NCBI GenBank assembly: GCA_001599715.1
Contig: BCHU01000004.1
Span: 1,488,001-1,552,000, forward strand
From: Phaeotremella fagi
Lineage: Eukaryota > Basidiomycota > Tremellomycetes > Tremellales > Phaeotremellaceae
DNA length: 64,000 nucleotides
Reading direction: 5' to 3'
Positions 23,490-34,464 of the stretch are shown here, piece after piece. The notes beneath the pieces are model-generated. The model had not been told where the DNA came from and did no database searches. It saw only the letters and a list, made by a program, of their open reading frames with translations. Position 1 is the stretch's first letter. Every line of letters begins with the position of its first letter. The position numbers were made by a program, and so were the translations under genes.

Positions 23490-24407
23490 TCAATGCTTAC
23501 CAACAACATTCTCAAAACGAGGTCTCAACATCCCTTCCAACTCTCTGACCAACTCCAAAACTTCATTATCGTAATCCTTCAAAAACTCCTCATCACCCTT
23601 TAACCTAACCTCAGTCCTGATAGCTTCAGCAGGCAATTTAAACCCCACAGTCTTCTCACAAACTCTCATATCCATCCCACCACCCAGAACGATACGTAAA
23701 GCAGCTTCACATTTCCCACCTCCTCGTCCACCTAAAGTCAAAATCCCAACAGGCATATCATGGAATTCAGTGAATAAATGATCAAGAGCGTTTTTCAGTG
23801 GTGCTGGAATACCCCAATTGTATTGTGGTGAAAGTATCAACATTCCATCCCAGGTCAGAACTTTTTCAGACCATCGTCGAACTGATTCGTTGGAATAGAC
23901 GTTGGGAAGTTCGGAAACTTTGTGACCGGCTGGTGGTTTCGCGTCGAGTTCCAGGGGTAGGGGATGGTTCGGTGAGGTTCGAAGATTTATCTCTTCGAAT
24001 GCTAGGTTCGGGAAGTTTTTGGTTAGGAGGTTGATGAGATAGGTTTCTATTCCTGCTGTGTTGGATTCGAGACGGGTTGAGCCTTGAATTAAACCTATTT
24101 TCATTTTGGAAGGGTCGTGTGGGGTAACTCTGGAGAGATTGTGATGATCAGCAAGAGACTGGGTGATATAGAGTGAAGTCACTTACAGGCCAGTAGTTGA
24201 GGTGGATGTTGATGTCGATGTAAGGGATCGGTAAGGTAGAAATCGATTCAAAGTAGACAAGATAGAGCTGGATTGTAAAGTTACAGCTAGAGCTATACCG
24301 GTGATGAAAGCCAGTAGGACAAGTGATAGATTGTTGGTTGTAGCTGGCCTTGTTGTTCCCACTTTGACTCTGTTGTCTCTGTTATCTTTGTTATCTTTGA
24401 TAACCAT
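23490..24407 (-). CDS. NADPH-dependent FMN reductase with N-terminal membrane anchor
   Basis: Flavodoxin-like oxidoreductase, complement(join(23490..24129,24187..24407)), 286 aa. The catalytic part begins MKIGLIQGSTRLESNTAGI. It has LSPQYNWGIPAPLKNALDHL and VGILTLGGRGGGKCEAAL, the FMN and NADPH signatures of the family. Splicing out 57 nt (GTAAGT to CTCCAG) joins an upstream exon in frame (TSTTGL|VTPHDPSK). That exon supplies a single hydrophobic segment, NLSLVLLAFITGIALAV, so the enzyme is probably membrane-bound with a short Lys/Asn-rich N-terminal tail. Most family members are soluble. If the start were instead the internal MKIG, the protein would be cytosolic. Confidence 0.8.
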
Positions 24408-24961
24408 TTCACTTTTATCTCAATCTATGGTCTCTATTTATATCTTGAGAGTTACAGTACGAGTAGTATCACTCTCTCGGTATCGGCTCGGTGTCGGCCG
24501 TTGCCTCGGCGCACAGATTGGCTGTTAAAGGTGCCCGAGCGAGAAAGTCAAATGCCGCAATTCTCCGTGTGATGGAGTCGTGAGTTGCAGCGAATAGAAC
24601 ATCCATTTCGTACGACATGCATGCATGCATCAAGATATTGAGATGTCTCACTTACCACACTCACCTCGATCGATTACGAACGGGTATTTACTAGACACGT
24701 AATATTAAAATAATCACTGAATTGGATTCCAGATTCAATTCAATTGTTTCGAATTCAGAATTCAGTTGTTATTAACTGATCGACCTGCGGTGACATGCAA
24801 GGGTAGAACAACGATAGATCTGGACAAGATAAGATGATTACATATTCTGAGAACGTCTTTCTTCCCCCATACTTATCAATATCTATGCTCATTCACTTGT
24901 CGATATATAACAGTCAACTCCGTAAAGAAACGTTCAATACAGCTCTTGTTTCGTTTTGACC
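24408..24961. promoter_or_regulatory. Divergent promoter: FMN reductase / 7TM protein
   Basis: 554 bp without a credible ORF. It holds a GCATGCATGCAT alternating run near 24618 and an AT-rich stretch with repeated AATTCA/GAATTC strings at 24719-24770. No known operator recognised. Confidence 0.4.
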
Positions 24962-27541
24962 ATGGCAAATCCAACGCCAGATTTTGTTTTGACTGATGAT
25001 TTAATCAATGTGAGTCTTGGAGGGAAAAAAATACAGTTTGAGATTCTCACCTCTCCTAGTTAAACGCAAACATATCCCTTGGGGCTGCTGCTTTCAGCAT
25101 GGCTCTGTGTTTAGGAGTTTTAATTGGCGCCTTGGGGATTTATTCTGTTCCTCAAGCTCGACAGGTGATTGATAGAGTTTCTTTTCGATTGGTGTTATGG
25201 ACAATGGGGTTTGAGGTTATGTATAGCGCTGCTTATATCCCAGTAAGTAAATTTGACCGTTACAAAATGTGATTTCTATCTGACAACCTTCATGTTTTAG
25301 GTTGTTGACCCTGCCGTCACACTTCCAGACGTCGGGTGTACAATAGGAATGTATTTTCTTTTCGCCAGTCTTGCGACGTAGGTTAGGTTATTCACGCATC
25401 TTCAAGTTTTCCGCTCACCATAGATCTCAGTGTCAACAACCTCTGTACATGTATAGCTGTCAATCTGATGCTAACCATATGCTTCGACATGAATCCTGTG
25501 ATCCTACGTGAGTTATCAATTGCGTATCAGTAAGGATAGATACATCATGTTCTTATCAACAATTTTAGGTCTTGAGAGATGGTATGTAGGTATATCGATC
25601 GCTTTGGGTTTTGGAATCCAATTAGTCCCAACTGCGAAAGGACATTATGGTCCAGATCCAGTTCTCGAAGTTTGGTAGGTCTAGTTTCCCTCACCTTAGT
25701 TGTAACCAGATCGTCAAGCTGAACCACCGTGACACAGCTGGTTCGCAATTGGTGAGTTCATGGGCAGAGATAGTTTTGTCCATTCTAACAAAAATAGCAC
25801 CGCTTGAGGAACGTCTCATTGATTTCGTGTTGGATTTCGTGAGTCTTTTCCAACTTGGAAACCATATATTGTCGATCCTAACAAGCCTAGTATCTTTGGC
25901 AGTTTATAGTTTCCTTCATGGCATCTGTAGCAATTATCGCTGTATGTAATTCTCAAAATCTTGAGTCAGATTCTAACAAACCTTAGACGCTTGCCACACT
26001 CTATCGTCAAAGTCGAGCTACCTCCAAAGCATTTTTCGGAGATGGAATACTTAGGAATGGTTGCGATGAAGATTCTCATCAATTGAACAGCACTATGGAA
26101 ACAATCGATTCAGACGAGAAATCGAACTATTCATGTTACGTACATCCGTTCTCTTGTGCGACACGACGAAAACCAAGAAGAGCGTCTCTGGGAACTTTGG
26201 AAGATAGATTTCTGCAAATCGCCCTCAAGATATCTGCTTATCCGACTGCTCTTATCATTTGTAATACCATCATAGCAGGTAAATATAGTGACTATTGATG
26301 ATTTGATAATTGCTTATGGGTTGACTTAGTTGGGGATCTTGGTCTGTCTGATGGTATCGAAACTAAAGCGAAATACGGTTTATACTGTTTGTATTACTTT
26401 CTTTATGGTGGTCGAGGCTTGGTTTTCGCTATGGTGAGTCAGAGAGGTGCTTTCTAGTTTTCTTTTACTCAAACTTATACCGTATAGCTTGGTATTTGTA
26501 TCGATCCATGCTTGAGGAGGGTAGGTTTGAATTTCTATACAGGGGTGGAATGTTGAATGAAATTTTGTTGACTGGATATTCAAAGGGTGTTCGAGCAGCT
26601 TGGAATTCTAGAGGTAGTCGACCGATGTTCCATCTTCCACTCGATACTGTGAGTAAACGTAGTCTATAATGTGTTCTATCGCTCAATCGTATAAACAGGA
26701 GACAGCTCATGGACCCGGAATCAATGATACCGGGAATCATGGGATGATGTCAATGCTTGAAATCCCTCAATCCGATTCTGATCAATCCTCCCGCATCAAA
26801 TCAAACCTAAAAGGTACAGCAGATGATCTTGAGAACGGAATCGCTACTTTCGATTTTGCAACCGCTTTATCCAGTTTACCATACGATGCACCACTAGCCG
26901 CAACCTATCAAACGAGACGAGCAAGTTTAGAACCAACAAAACGTCGATCAAGTTTTACACCATCTTCAAGAACACCTCGGACGTCCATTTCAATCCCGTC
27001 AGCTAGAAGTTCCATCGTCATGATGGGTTCAGGGAGGAGGGTATCTGAAATTCCTCATCCGAATATCTTTCGGGTTCCGGAAATTTCAACTCATTATTCT
27101 AGAAGTTTTAATGGTGTTCGATCGGATTTCTTACCTGATGGATTGACTGATGATGTGGACGTTGATTATAGGGTTGGATGGGGTTCGACAAATGTGTTTG
27201 GTGGGGTACCTGCACCAGGTTCTGTTAGATCCGCAGAAGCAAGGATTGATCCGATGTCATCGGGGAATAGTTTACAGTCTGGAAGTAGGGTTTCGATGGA
27301 GAGTGAGAAAACTAGGGAGGTAGAGGTAAAGGACGCAGCTCGACCAAGGTCAACTATTGGGATGACTAGTCGTTCAAGTAGTCAGAATAGAAGGTGTGGT
27401 GGAGGTGATCTTGTTGATTTATCGAACACGACAGGTGGGGATGGACGAGTAGATTCAGTTGGAGAAAATCGTCGTCGTCAGTTACGGAAAGAGAAAGAGG
27501 AGATAGAGAAGAAATTCCAGGCGCTCAGTGTGCTTATGTAA
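24962..27541 (+). CDS. Seven-transmembrane, G-protein-coupled-receptor-like protein
   Basis: After about nine introns the N-terminal half shows successive hydrophobic segments: ISLGAAAFSMALCLGVLIGA, LVLWTMGFEVMYSAAYIPV, GMYFLFASLATVNNLC, AVNLMLTICF, WYVGISIALGFGIQLVP, LWQFIVSFMASVAIIATLA, ISAYPTALIICNTIIA and YGLYCLYYFLYGGRGLVFAM. A conserved LERWYVG lies after TM3. The tail from the last membrane segment is about 300 residues, Ser/Arg-rich and cytoplasmic. The layout resembles fungal GPCRs of the Git3/cAMP-receptor-like superfamily, but I could not assign a subfamily or ligand. It is divergent from the FMN reductase. Confidence 0.65.
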
Positions 27542-27745
27542 TTGTACAGTTTGTATTGATGTTGTATGCTTGAATTTATTGGGGTATTCAGTCTTTCTAG
27601 TCAATGGGATCTGCCGTAATCATCTGCACAAGAGTGATGTATAGTGGGACATGATGCAGATACATGCAAGTAGGAAAGACTTTGTGTTTCTAATGGTCAT
27701 CAAATACATCATTTATCTTCACGAGTACTGTAGGGAAAGTATCTT

Positions 27746-28339
27746 CTATTGATACTGTACTTCTTCAAGCACTAACTGAGCCATGTCTTCATCCATTGAC
27801 TCGCTTTCGACGTTCATCTCCACAACTACCTTCGAAAAGTATGGCCCTACATAATTATATTCAATCTCCGCTCGCCATCCATACTCATCTTCTGATATAC
27901 TCTTGGGTAGAAGATCATATTGAAACTCGTAGTCGAAGTCTTCGTCCCCAAAATCATCTCTGTACACTGAAACCACCTCATCACCAACCTCTAAAGCAAG
28001 ACGTTCGTCGTTATTGCTCTGTTCTTCTTCGGTGTTGTTCTGGAAAAGACTCTTTCGGAAAAGATCGGGGGTGACTCGAAGAACGGCATTGACGCACTTT
28101 TCAAAAATGACTTGAGGACATTTCGTTGAATTGTCCCAATCATCTGGGAAGTCGGTGTAGCTTTCTGGGTTGAAACTGAGGTTCAGAGTGAGAACGTCTT
28201 CGCCACTCTCGTCTTTGGTTGTGGAACTTTTGACGGTGAAAATGTCGTATATTTCCATAGATGATCTATTTGCCTTGCTTGCACAGTGACGCCACTCTAA
28301 TAGCGTTTCGAGAATACTTTCTCTTGGGATTCGGGGCAT
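27746..28339 (-). CDS. Family A paralog 1, unknown, 197 aa, intronless
   Basis: One of three same-strand paralogs (27746, 28729, 29758). Shared landmarks in order: an N-terminal helix with LLEWRHC; a strand pair LTLNLSFNPESY; a DW followed by KCPQVIFEKCVNAVLRV; a variable acidic middle; and a C-terminal WRAEIEYN with FSKVVVEM. No signal peptide or membrane segment. No family recognised. The repeated acidic and hydrophobic strand pattern suggests a small alpha/beta protein. Pairwise identity is low by eye, so the duplications are old or the genes evolve fast. Confidence 0.65.
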   Translation of the reverse strand: MPRIPRESILETLLEWRHCASKANRSSMEIYDIFTVKSSTTKDESGEDVLTLNLSFNPESYTDFPDDWDNSTKCPQVIFEKCVNAVLRVTPDLFRKSLFQNNTEEEQSNNDERLALEVGDEVVSVYRDDFGDEDFDYEFQYDLLPKSISEDEYGWRAEIEYNYVGPYFSKVVVEMNVESESMDEDMAQLVLEEVQYQ

Positions 28340-28728
28340 GTTGTGGTTGGATAAAATGAGATAAAGAGGTGAAATTATACATTCCTGCGACTTGGGCTAG
28401 GAATGAATTCAGGTCTTCTTGGTCTCCTTTATACCCTTTTTCGGTGTGTCACTCCACTCAAAGAAGTACATGCTGTACACCGAATGTTTCTCACTTTCAG
28501 TCTTCGGTATTTCTTGATTGAAGTAGGACTTCGGGATATTGGCTCGAGCAGAAATCAGTGACTCTTCGATGATGAAGGGAAAATAATTTGAAAATACGTG
28601 AAGGTACTACAAGCACACACACTCAGAACAGTGGCCGTGACAATAGTGTACATTACGGTATCCGTTTACATACTGTATTTACAATGGTTCCTCCCTACTT
28701 TACGAGTACGTACTTTATATAACTGATA
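28340..28728. other. Intergenic region between family A paralogs 1 and 2
   Basis: 389 bp with no gene. A GAAGAC hexamer (minus strand, 28413-28418) lies 74 bp upstream of the paralog 1 start. Confidence 0.35.
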
Positions 28729-29370
28729 TTACGACGTATGGATCTTATCCATGCAAACAACGATCTTTGTGAAAAATGTAGACTCTAACGTCCTCTTATC
28801 ATATTCTCTGAACATTTTCCATATCTTGCCCTCTGGTAACGGTCCTCTACTAATCACTGACTCCTTCGACTCTCTCACCTCATCAGAGAAATCGATGACA
28901 CCCTCCCAAGCAGTCCCGCAATCTTCAATCTGGTTTTGTGAATATCGCCGAAGGTCTTTATTCGAGATCCTACGCTCTTCTGATCCGTCCTCGATACATT
29001 GGTTAACGATATCGTATTCGAATTCATCTTCACCACTCTCAGCGAAGATAGTCTGGTAACCCATCAGATCTTCAACAGAAAAACATGATCGAGTAGCACA
29101 ATCTGCAAAATGCAGAAACTTTGATATTGAAGTTACGATTGATTCGAATACGACTCGAGGACAAGGAGATGGAAATTTCCAATCTTCTTGCCACTCCTCT
29201 TGGTTCAATTTGATATCCAGGGTGAGGGTTGGTTCAGAATCAGTCGAAAAGGAGTTGGAGATTTTGAGCAATAATGGTTTTTGTTCGATTTCTGTTTCGT
29301 AAGCTTCATTCATTGCATGTTGCCATTCTGCATAATCTTGTAGAATATTCTGAGTTTGACTTGAGCTCAT
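28729..29370 (-). CDS. Family A paralog 2, unknown, 213 aa, intronless
   Basis: Starts MSSSQTQNILQDYAEWQHAM and carries the family A landmarks: LTLDIKLNQEEWQEDW, PSPCPRVVFESIVTSISKF, AWEGVIDFSDEV and a final FFTKIVVCMDKIHTS. It has a longer insertion than its paralogs before the last strand. I use the ATG at 29370 because it gives the same N-terminal layout as paralog 3 (MSSNRPETN...); a 23-residue in-frame extension to 29439 is possible but looks unlike its relatives. Function unknown. Confidence 0.65.
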   Translation of the reverse strand: MSSSQTQNILQDYAEWQHAMNEAYETEIEQKPLLLKISNSFSTDSEPTLTLDIKLNQEEWQEDWKFPSPCPRVVFESIVTSISKFLHFADCATRSCFSVEDLMGYQTIFAESGEDEFEYDIVNQCIEDGSEERRISNKDLRRYSQNQIEDCGTAWEGVIDFSDEVRESKESVISRGPLPEGKIWKMFREYDKRTLESTFFTKIVVCMDKIHTS

Positions 29371-29757
29371 AATTTGTTTTACTATAGGATGAATTGATAT
29401 TGTTCGAAACGATAAGAAAACAGTTGCACAGGAAAACAAAACGATTTCTGTTTACGAGTCTTCTTTACTGTAGCTCCACTCATTTGAAGCCCAGTTCATT
29501 GCTCTGTTTAAGCCGAAAGTAGAAACAGCTTCTTATGCTTCGTTTTGCCCGAGGGTCTTCCATGCCTTCCCAAAGGAGACCGAACTGCTTGTGACGTATT
29601 TGTCGGGTTCTACTGTAGAGCAGATGGAAATGTCAGAATCTGCGCTTTTCACAGAGACGATCTCAGTCTTGGAGTGGCAAAATACCGCAATTTTGACATC
29701 GTCATACCATAATACATCTCATACCACACAGAATTCGTCTTACAACTCCTTACCGGG
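29371..29757. other. Intergenic region between family A paralogs 2 and 3
   Basis: 387 bp, no gene seen. GAAGAC on the minus strand at 29459-29464, 89 bp upstream of the paralog 2 start. Confidence 0.35.
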
Positions 29758-30303
29758 CTAGCTATCTGAGAGAACCAAACTTCCTTGATCTTTCTTCATC
29801 GTAACGACAACCTTAGTGAAATGTTTGACGTCTGATTTTAAATCGATATCACCTCTCCACGAGTCTTCGAGATCAGTGACTGTACTTTTTGGTTCCGGGC
29901 TGGCCCTGGCCATCTGCTCCTCGAATCCACACCGATATGGCATCGAATTATCACCAGTGATCTTGTCGCTGAGGTAAGAGCTCAAATCTACATCTTTTAC
30001 AATGTAGTCAAAACGTGGTAGATTGGTACAGTATTGATTGGCGATTGAAGCTAAAATCGATGAGAAGACGATCTTTGAACATGGTGAGGGATAATACCAA
30101 TTTTCGGACCAAACTTCTTGATTGAAGTTGAGAGTGAGATTAAGTGTATCTCGGTCTTCACTTTCCCCCTTTGAGACGGTACTCTTAACGTTCAAAAATG
30201 GTTCTCCCTCCTGTGTGTTCCACTTTTCGTGTAGTTGTTCCATAACATCTCTCCATTGAAAGAAATCGTCTAGCATATTGGTCTCAGGTCGATTTGAACT
30301 CAT
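29758..30303 (-). CDS. Family A paralog 3, unknown, 181 aa, intronless
   Basis: Starts MSSNRPETNMLDDFFQWRDV. Family A landmarks: LNLTLNFNQEVWSENW, PSPCSKIVFSSILASIANQ, SWRGDIDLKSDV and HFTKVVVTMKKD. It is the shortest of the three. The N-terminal helix, the FN-x-E-x-W strand and the PSPC-x-x-VF motif agree best with paralog 2, so these two are probably the more recent pair. No known domain. Confidence 0.65.
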   Translation of the reverse strand: MSSNRPETNMLDDFFQWRDVMEQLHEKWNTQEGEPFLNVKSTVSKGESEDRDTLNLTLNFNQEVWSENWYYPSPCSKIVFSSILASIANQYCTNLPRFDYIVKDVDLSSYLSDKITGDNSMPYRCGFEEQMARASPEPKSTVTDLEDSWRGDIDLKSDVKHFTKVVVTMKKDQGSLVLSDS

Positions 30304-30682
30304 GGTATGTTTTCTGGTAGTATAGTTTGTTATTGATAGAAACAAGTAGCGAGATTGATAAAAAGAGAAAGAGGATTAGAAAAAGAGTTGGAAGACTGAT
30401 AGAGGGTAGCTCTGAAGAGTGGAAAAAGCATCGGAAGGCTAATGGAGAACCGCTCCACAAAACATTTCCATCGATCCAACCGGTCTTCTCCACATCCTTT
30501 CATCCTCACTTTTTAATCGTCAATAAGCCGACAACGGTAAATAGTCGTAATAGTACCGAAGACAATCTGATATGCCGAAAAACTTGCTAGTTCTTGAAGG
30601 AAGTCGTATTTCACCGAACTATTGGACTGCGGGTTGATAACATTTCTTGCCCCATCGTACAAGTAATGGCCACAGTGCCACA
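30304..30682. promoter_or_regulatory. Divergent promoter: family A paralog 3 / CDK-like kinase
   Basis: 379 bp; purine-rich GAAAAAG repeats near 30355-30430. GAAGAC occurs here on both strands. No other element recognised. Confidence 0.35.
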
Positions 30683-32236
30683 ATGATAATCGTGAAGTGT
30701 TTCCGTTGGAAACTAGTGAATGAAAACAACAGAGTGGAATTCATGGTCTACCATAAAACTACTTCAGAATATGTTATGCAAGGTATAACATCAAGTCACC
30801 ATGGAGAGGAAGAGGATGAGGTAGAGGTATGTTGACTATCCTACCTCAAGCTATGTCTTCTGATCTCTCTATCTCAGTCGAGAACTATAGACCAACCTCT
30901 TATTCACCATCTAGCTTCCGGTAAGTTAATCTCATTTGACATTATATCTTAGCTAAGTGTCTATCATTCAGGTGTACATGCTTCAATAGTTTGGTTTCGT
31001 ACATTATCCAATGCTAATGGTGAACAACTGTTCGGCGGACTAAATGGGTTTCAAGTAGTGAAAATCGTTAACGCAGGTCCAAGTGGAAAGACGAACCTCA
31101 ATAAACCTCACAACATTTTGAAAGAATTTTTGATATTGAGTAGAATCAATCATCCCAATGTGAGCTCTTCATTTCTTCACCTAATCAATTGATGTATCCT
31201 AAATGAAACGTTTAAATAGATAATCCACGCGTTCGATCACGCGTTCTCACCACCCGATCGCGAACATCAGATTCTCCTACCACTGCTTGCATTCCCTCTC
31301 TCAACCCTCCTCAAAGATTTAGATGGACCACCAAACGAAAAGATCGTATCTACTATCTCCCATCAACTTCTCTCTGGAGCAGCCTTCATTCATTCAATAG
31401 ATGTTAGTCACCGCGATTTAAAACCTGCAAATATCATGATTGATTGGAATGGTGTATTGAAGATCATTGATTTTGGGACTGCCTGGGAGGATTTCAACGA
31501 GGAGGATTTGGGTAATGAGTGGAAAGAAAGTCAAGACGATATGTGTTGTCAGGTTGGGACTGGGTGAGTCTACCAGATGCGTCATATGTTTGGTTGATAT
31601 ACTTCTTTGAGAGTATGTTCTGACAAAACATAGTCCGTATCGTGCCCCTGAACTCTTATTTGGCCTAGTCGTCTATTCAGCCAAGGCAATAGATCTTTGG
31701 TCTATTGGTACTATCATCGCAGAATTCTTCACGGGACGTCCAATCCTCGACTCCGAGACCACACCTGATATGCTGGAATTAGAAGAACCTATGACACCCT
31801 CGCTTCCTCTATTCAACGCTTCACATGGAGATCTTGGTTTAGCAGCTAGTATATTCAGTATACGAGGATCTCCAACTTCTGAATCCTGGCCTGTAGGTCT
31901 TTATTCTAAAGCGTGTCGATCTTCTGCTCATATTGTTGACAGGATTTTAACCTTTTACCTGATGCTCACAAGTTTTCATTCGAAGAGAGATGGCCTTTAG
32001 AATTCAAAGATGTCTTACCGAATCTCAAAGACTTTCCGAACAACTCTTTGGTTTCTGATCTGCTCGAAAACCTGATGGCTCTCTCACCGGATAGACGAAT
32101 GGCAGCCGATACAGCACTTACGCACCCCTTGTTTAACACTGCAAAGGCTCGGAGTGAAGACGATACCATCTACTTTGATTTACTTCGGCCATGGATGGAC
32201 CAAGCCCTTGGACGATTTTGGCCATCGGCTACATAG
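30683..32236 (+). CDS. CDK-like protein kinase (CMGC; Cak1/Csk1-like)
   Basis: Ser/Thr kinase of about 440 aa after about five introns. Catalytic landmarks: VVKIVNAG (probable lysine of VAIK), HRDLKPANIMID with the catalytic Asp, IIDFGTAWED (DFG), GTGPYRAPELLFG (activation segment end, no TxY), DLWSIGTIIAEFFTGRP and a final MALSPDRRMAADTALTHPLF. The glycine-rich loop is degenerate (ASGVHASIVW). Together with the CMGC-type GTGPYRAPE this resembles the CDK-activating kinases Cak1 and Csk1, but the assignment is inference. The ATG at 30683 opens the frame. Confidence 0.75.
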
Positions 32237-32799
32237 CTGGATGCGAAATTGATATCGATATTGTTGTCTGCGACGGGGAATCAGACGTCTTCCTGCTGCA
32301 ACACCTGTTAATAGGTGGAGGTAGGTGGAGGTCAAGGTGGAGGTGAATCCTGGCCGAGAATTTGGTCTTTCAGTCGATCCAGTCCTTCGATTCTATCTGG
32401 GACAACATAGATGGACTTGCCACGTTTTGGACTATCTTACCCTTAAAAAAGGCTTGTGCCTTGACGGATATCCAATCTATCTCCACTTTTTCTTCAAATT
32501 TATTTCCATTTTAGGTAATTTAGTATGGACGTTGAAGTGGCGCCTCGTCAAAATTCTCGGCGACGGACACGTATGAAAATGTTGGAATGGTATCGGACAT
32601 TTTGGCTAGACTTCATTTCAATATTCAAACATTGAAGCCGAAGGTCAACTTTCAAACATGATGTACGAACTAAAAGGTATATATATCAGTGGACATAGAG
32701 ATGAAACGTTTCTCTCTCATCCACAAATCCTCACAAATCATCACCTCAAGCTTCGAACTCAATCTCGACTCAACTCACAAACCGTCACCTCCAATAACA
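32237..32799. other. Intergenic region upstream of the SDR gene, with GGTGGA repeat
   Basis: 563 bp between two + strand genes. It contains four AGGTGGAGGT-type units in tandem at about 32314-32346. An 83-codon frame crosses it, but it has no supporting features. Confidence 0.4.
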
Positions 32800-34261
32800 A
32801 TGTCTCAAACAGTTCTCATTACTGGTCTCTCAGGCTATGTGAGTTTCAACCAAAGTTTGACTTAATTTTTGGTTGATATTGACATCTATCCTAGGTCGCC
32901 CTCCAAACAGCTCTTCGTTTTTTGAAAGGTGACTACAAAGTCGTAGGAACAGTTCGTTCTACCGAAAAAGGTGACCGTGTGCTTTCGCTTCCTGTCTTCA
33001 AGGAATATGCTTCAAAAGGTTTAATCAGCTATGTCGTCGTTGAAGATATGGTCACTGGCGATTATACCGATGCCGTCAAGGGGGTCGATGTAGTCTGCCA
33101 CGTTGCTTCACCCGTTACTTTGTGAGTTACTTCTAATGCTACGAGGAGACTAAGCTGACTCTATGTGTTATTTTAGGGATAGCTCAATCGGATGGGAAGG
33201 ATACAAAAATCCTGCAGTCCTTGGTACCAGTAATGTTCATCGTGCGGCTGCCAAAGAGGACAGTGTCAAACATATCATTCAAACTTCATCTTTCGGTGAG
33301 TTATTCTTCCCGCTTGAAAGCATCACTGAGCCGCCTTAGCATCAATCTGTGATTGGATGACTCCTCTTCCAATGCAAGACGGAAAAATTTACACTGAAGA
33401 GGATTGGAATCCAATGACCGATGAGGTAGCTGAAAACTTGCATAACATCTTACCACCAGAGTGAGTGGATTTATTCTCGTTCAAGTCAATGTTTAAACGT
33501 TGTTTAGGTACCACAGTGCCCTTGGTGGACTTCGTTATTGTGCGGCCAAGAAATTCTCCGAACTTGAGGCTATGGATATTCATAAAAATAGCGAGAGGGA
33601 TTACAAGTTGACCATTATTGCTCCATGCAGTGAGTTACTACACAAGTACGCCCATATCCCTTCAAACTAACAACCAAATTAGCTATCCTCGGTCCAAACA
33701 GTAAGCATCGAATCTACTAAACTGGAACTTTCAAACAAGACTAACGATCCCTACAGTCGATACAGCCTCCCCAATTTCCTCACTCGGTATCGCAACACAA
33801 ACATTTGTCGACCTCCTCCAAGGAAAAGATAAACCGATATCACCAGCGTTCTTGGTAAATTACGTCGATGTTCGTGAAGTCGCCGAAGCTCATTATCAAG
33901 CTATCACCCGGGGGGTAGAAGGTAGAATCGCTCTTCGTGCTGGCTGTCAGTTGCTTCTCGTGATTGCCGTGTCAAATGGTAAAGCTGACATTCTTTCAGA
34001 TTATGATCATCAACTTATCGCTGATCGAATTCGTGCTCTGTTCCCTGAGTTGGATAGTAGAATCGCACTTGGAACACCTGGTCAAAAAGGTCCGGCAAAC
34101 ATCTTGGATTCATCCAAGAGTGTTAGAGAACTTGGGATCCAGTGTAGGTCTCGTCCTTTTTTTGGTGCTTGATGCTGATAGTAGTAATAGATCGTTCACT
34201 TGATGAAACTGTTACAGATGCTGTTGAGAATTTACTTGAACTAGAAAAGATTCATGCTTAA
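32800..34261 (+). CDS. NAD(P)-dependent extended SDR reductase (Gre2/dihydroflavonol-reductase-like)
   Basis: Rossmann-fold oxidoreductase of about 345 aa reducing an aldehyde or ketone; the substrate cannot be read from sequence. Landmarks: TVLITGLSGYVALQTALRFL (nucleotide-binding GxxGxxA-type turn, split by intron 1), VCHVASPVTL, IIQTSSFASI, and the catalytic pair in EYHSALGGLRYCAAKKFSELEA (YxxxK read as YCAAK). Then IIAPCTILGPN and NYVDVREVAEAHY. A further 54-nt intron (GTCAGT to TTTCAG) is likely after LRAG, because removing it gives the family-typical AGYYDHQLIADRIRALFPEL. That intron has no in-frame stop, so a naive ORF reads through it. Confidence 0.85.
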
Positions 34262-34464
34262 AAGTTTAGATGAAATTCTTTCCTTTTCCTTTAGATAGTT
34301 TTACGATGATATTGCATCCCTTGTCTTGAAACGCATTCGTCGAAACAGTTGATAGAAATACAGTCGAGTATTGTATTCATACAGCATTGCAATACATCTA
34401 TCTATCTTGTATAATCGTATCTACCTTTTTCGGATCTCAATCTTGAGAAGACCACAGCCTTCAT

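Noticed and set aside
32325..32576. 83-codon frame upstream of the SDR gene
   Set aside because: It begins in the GGTGGA repeat, has no conserved feature and lies in a leader region.
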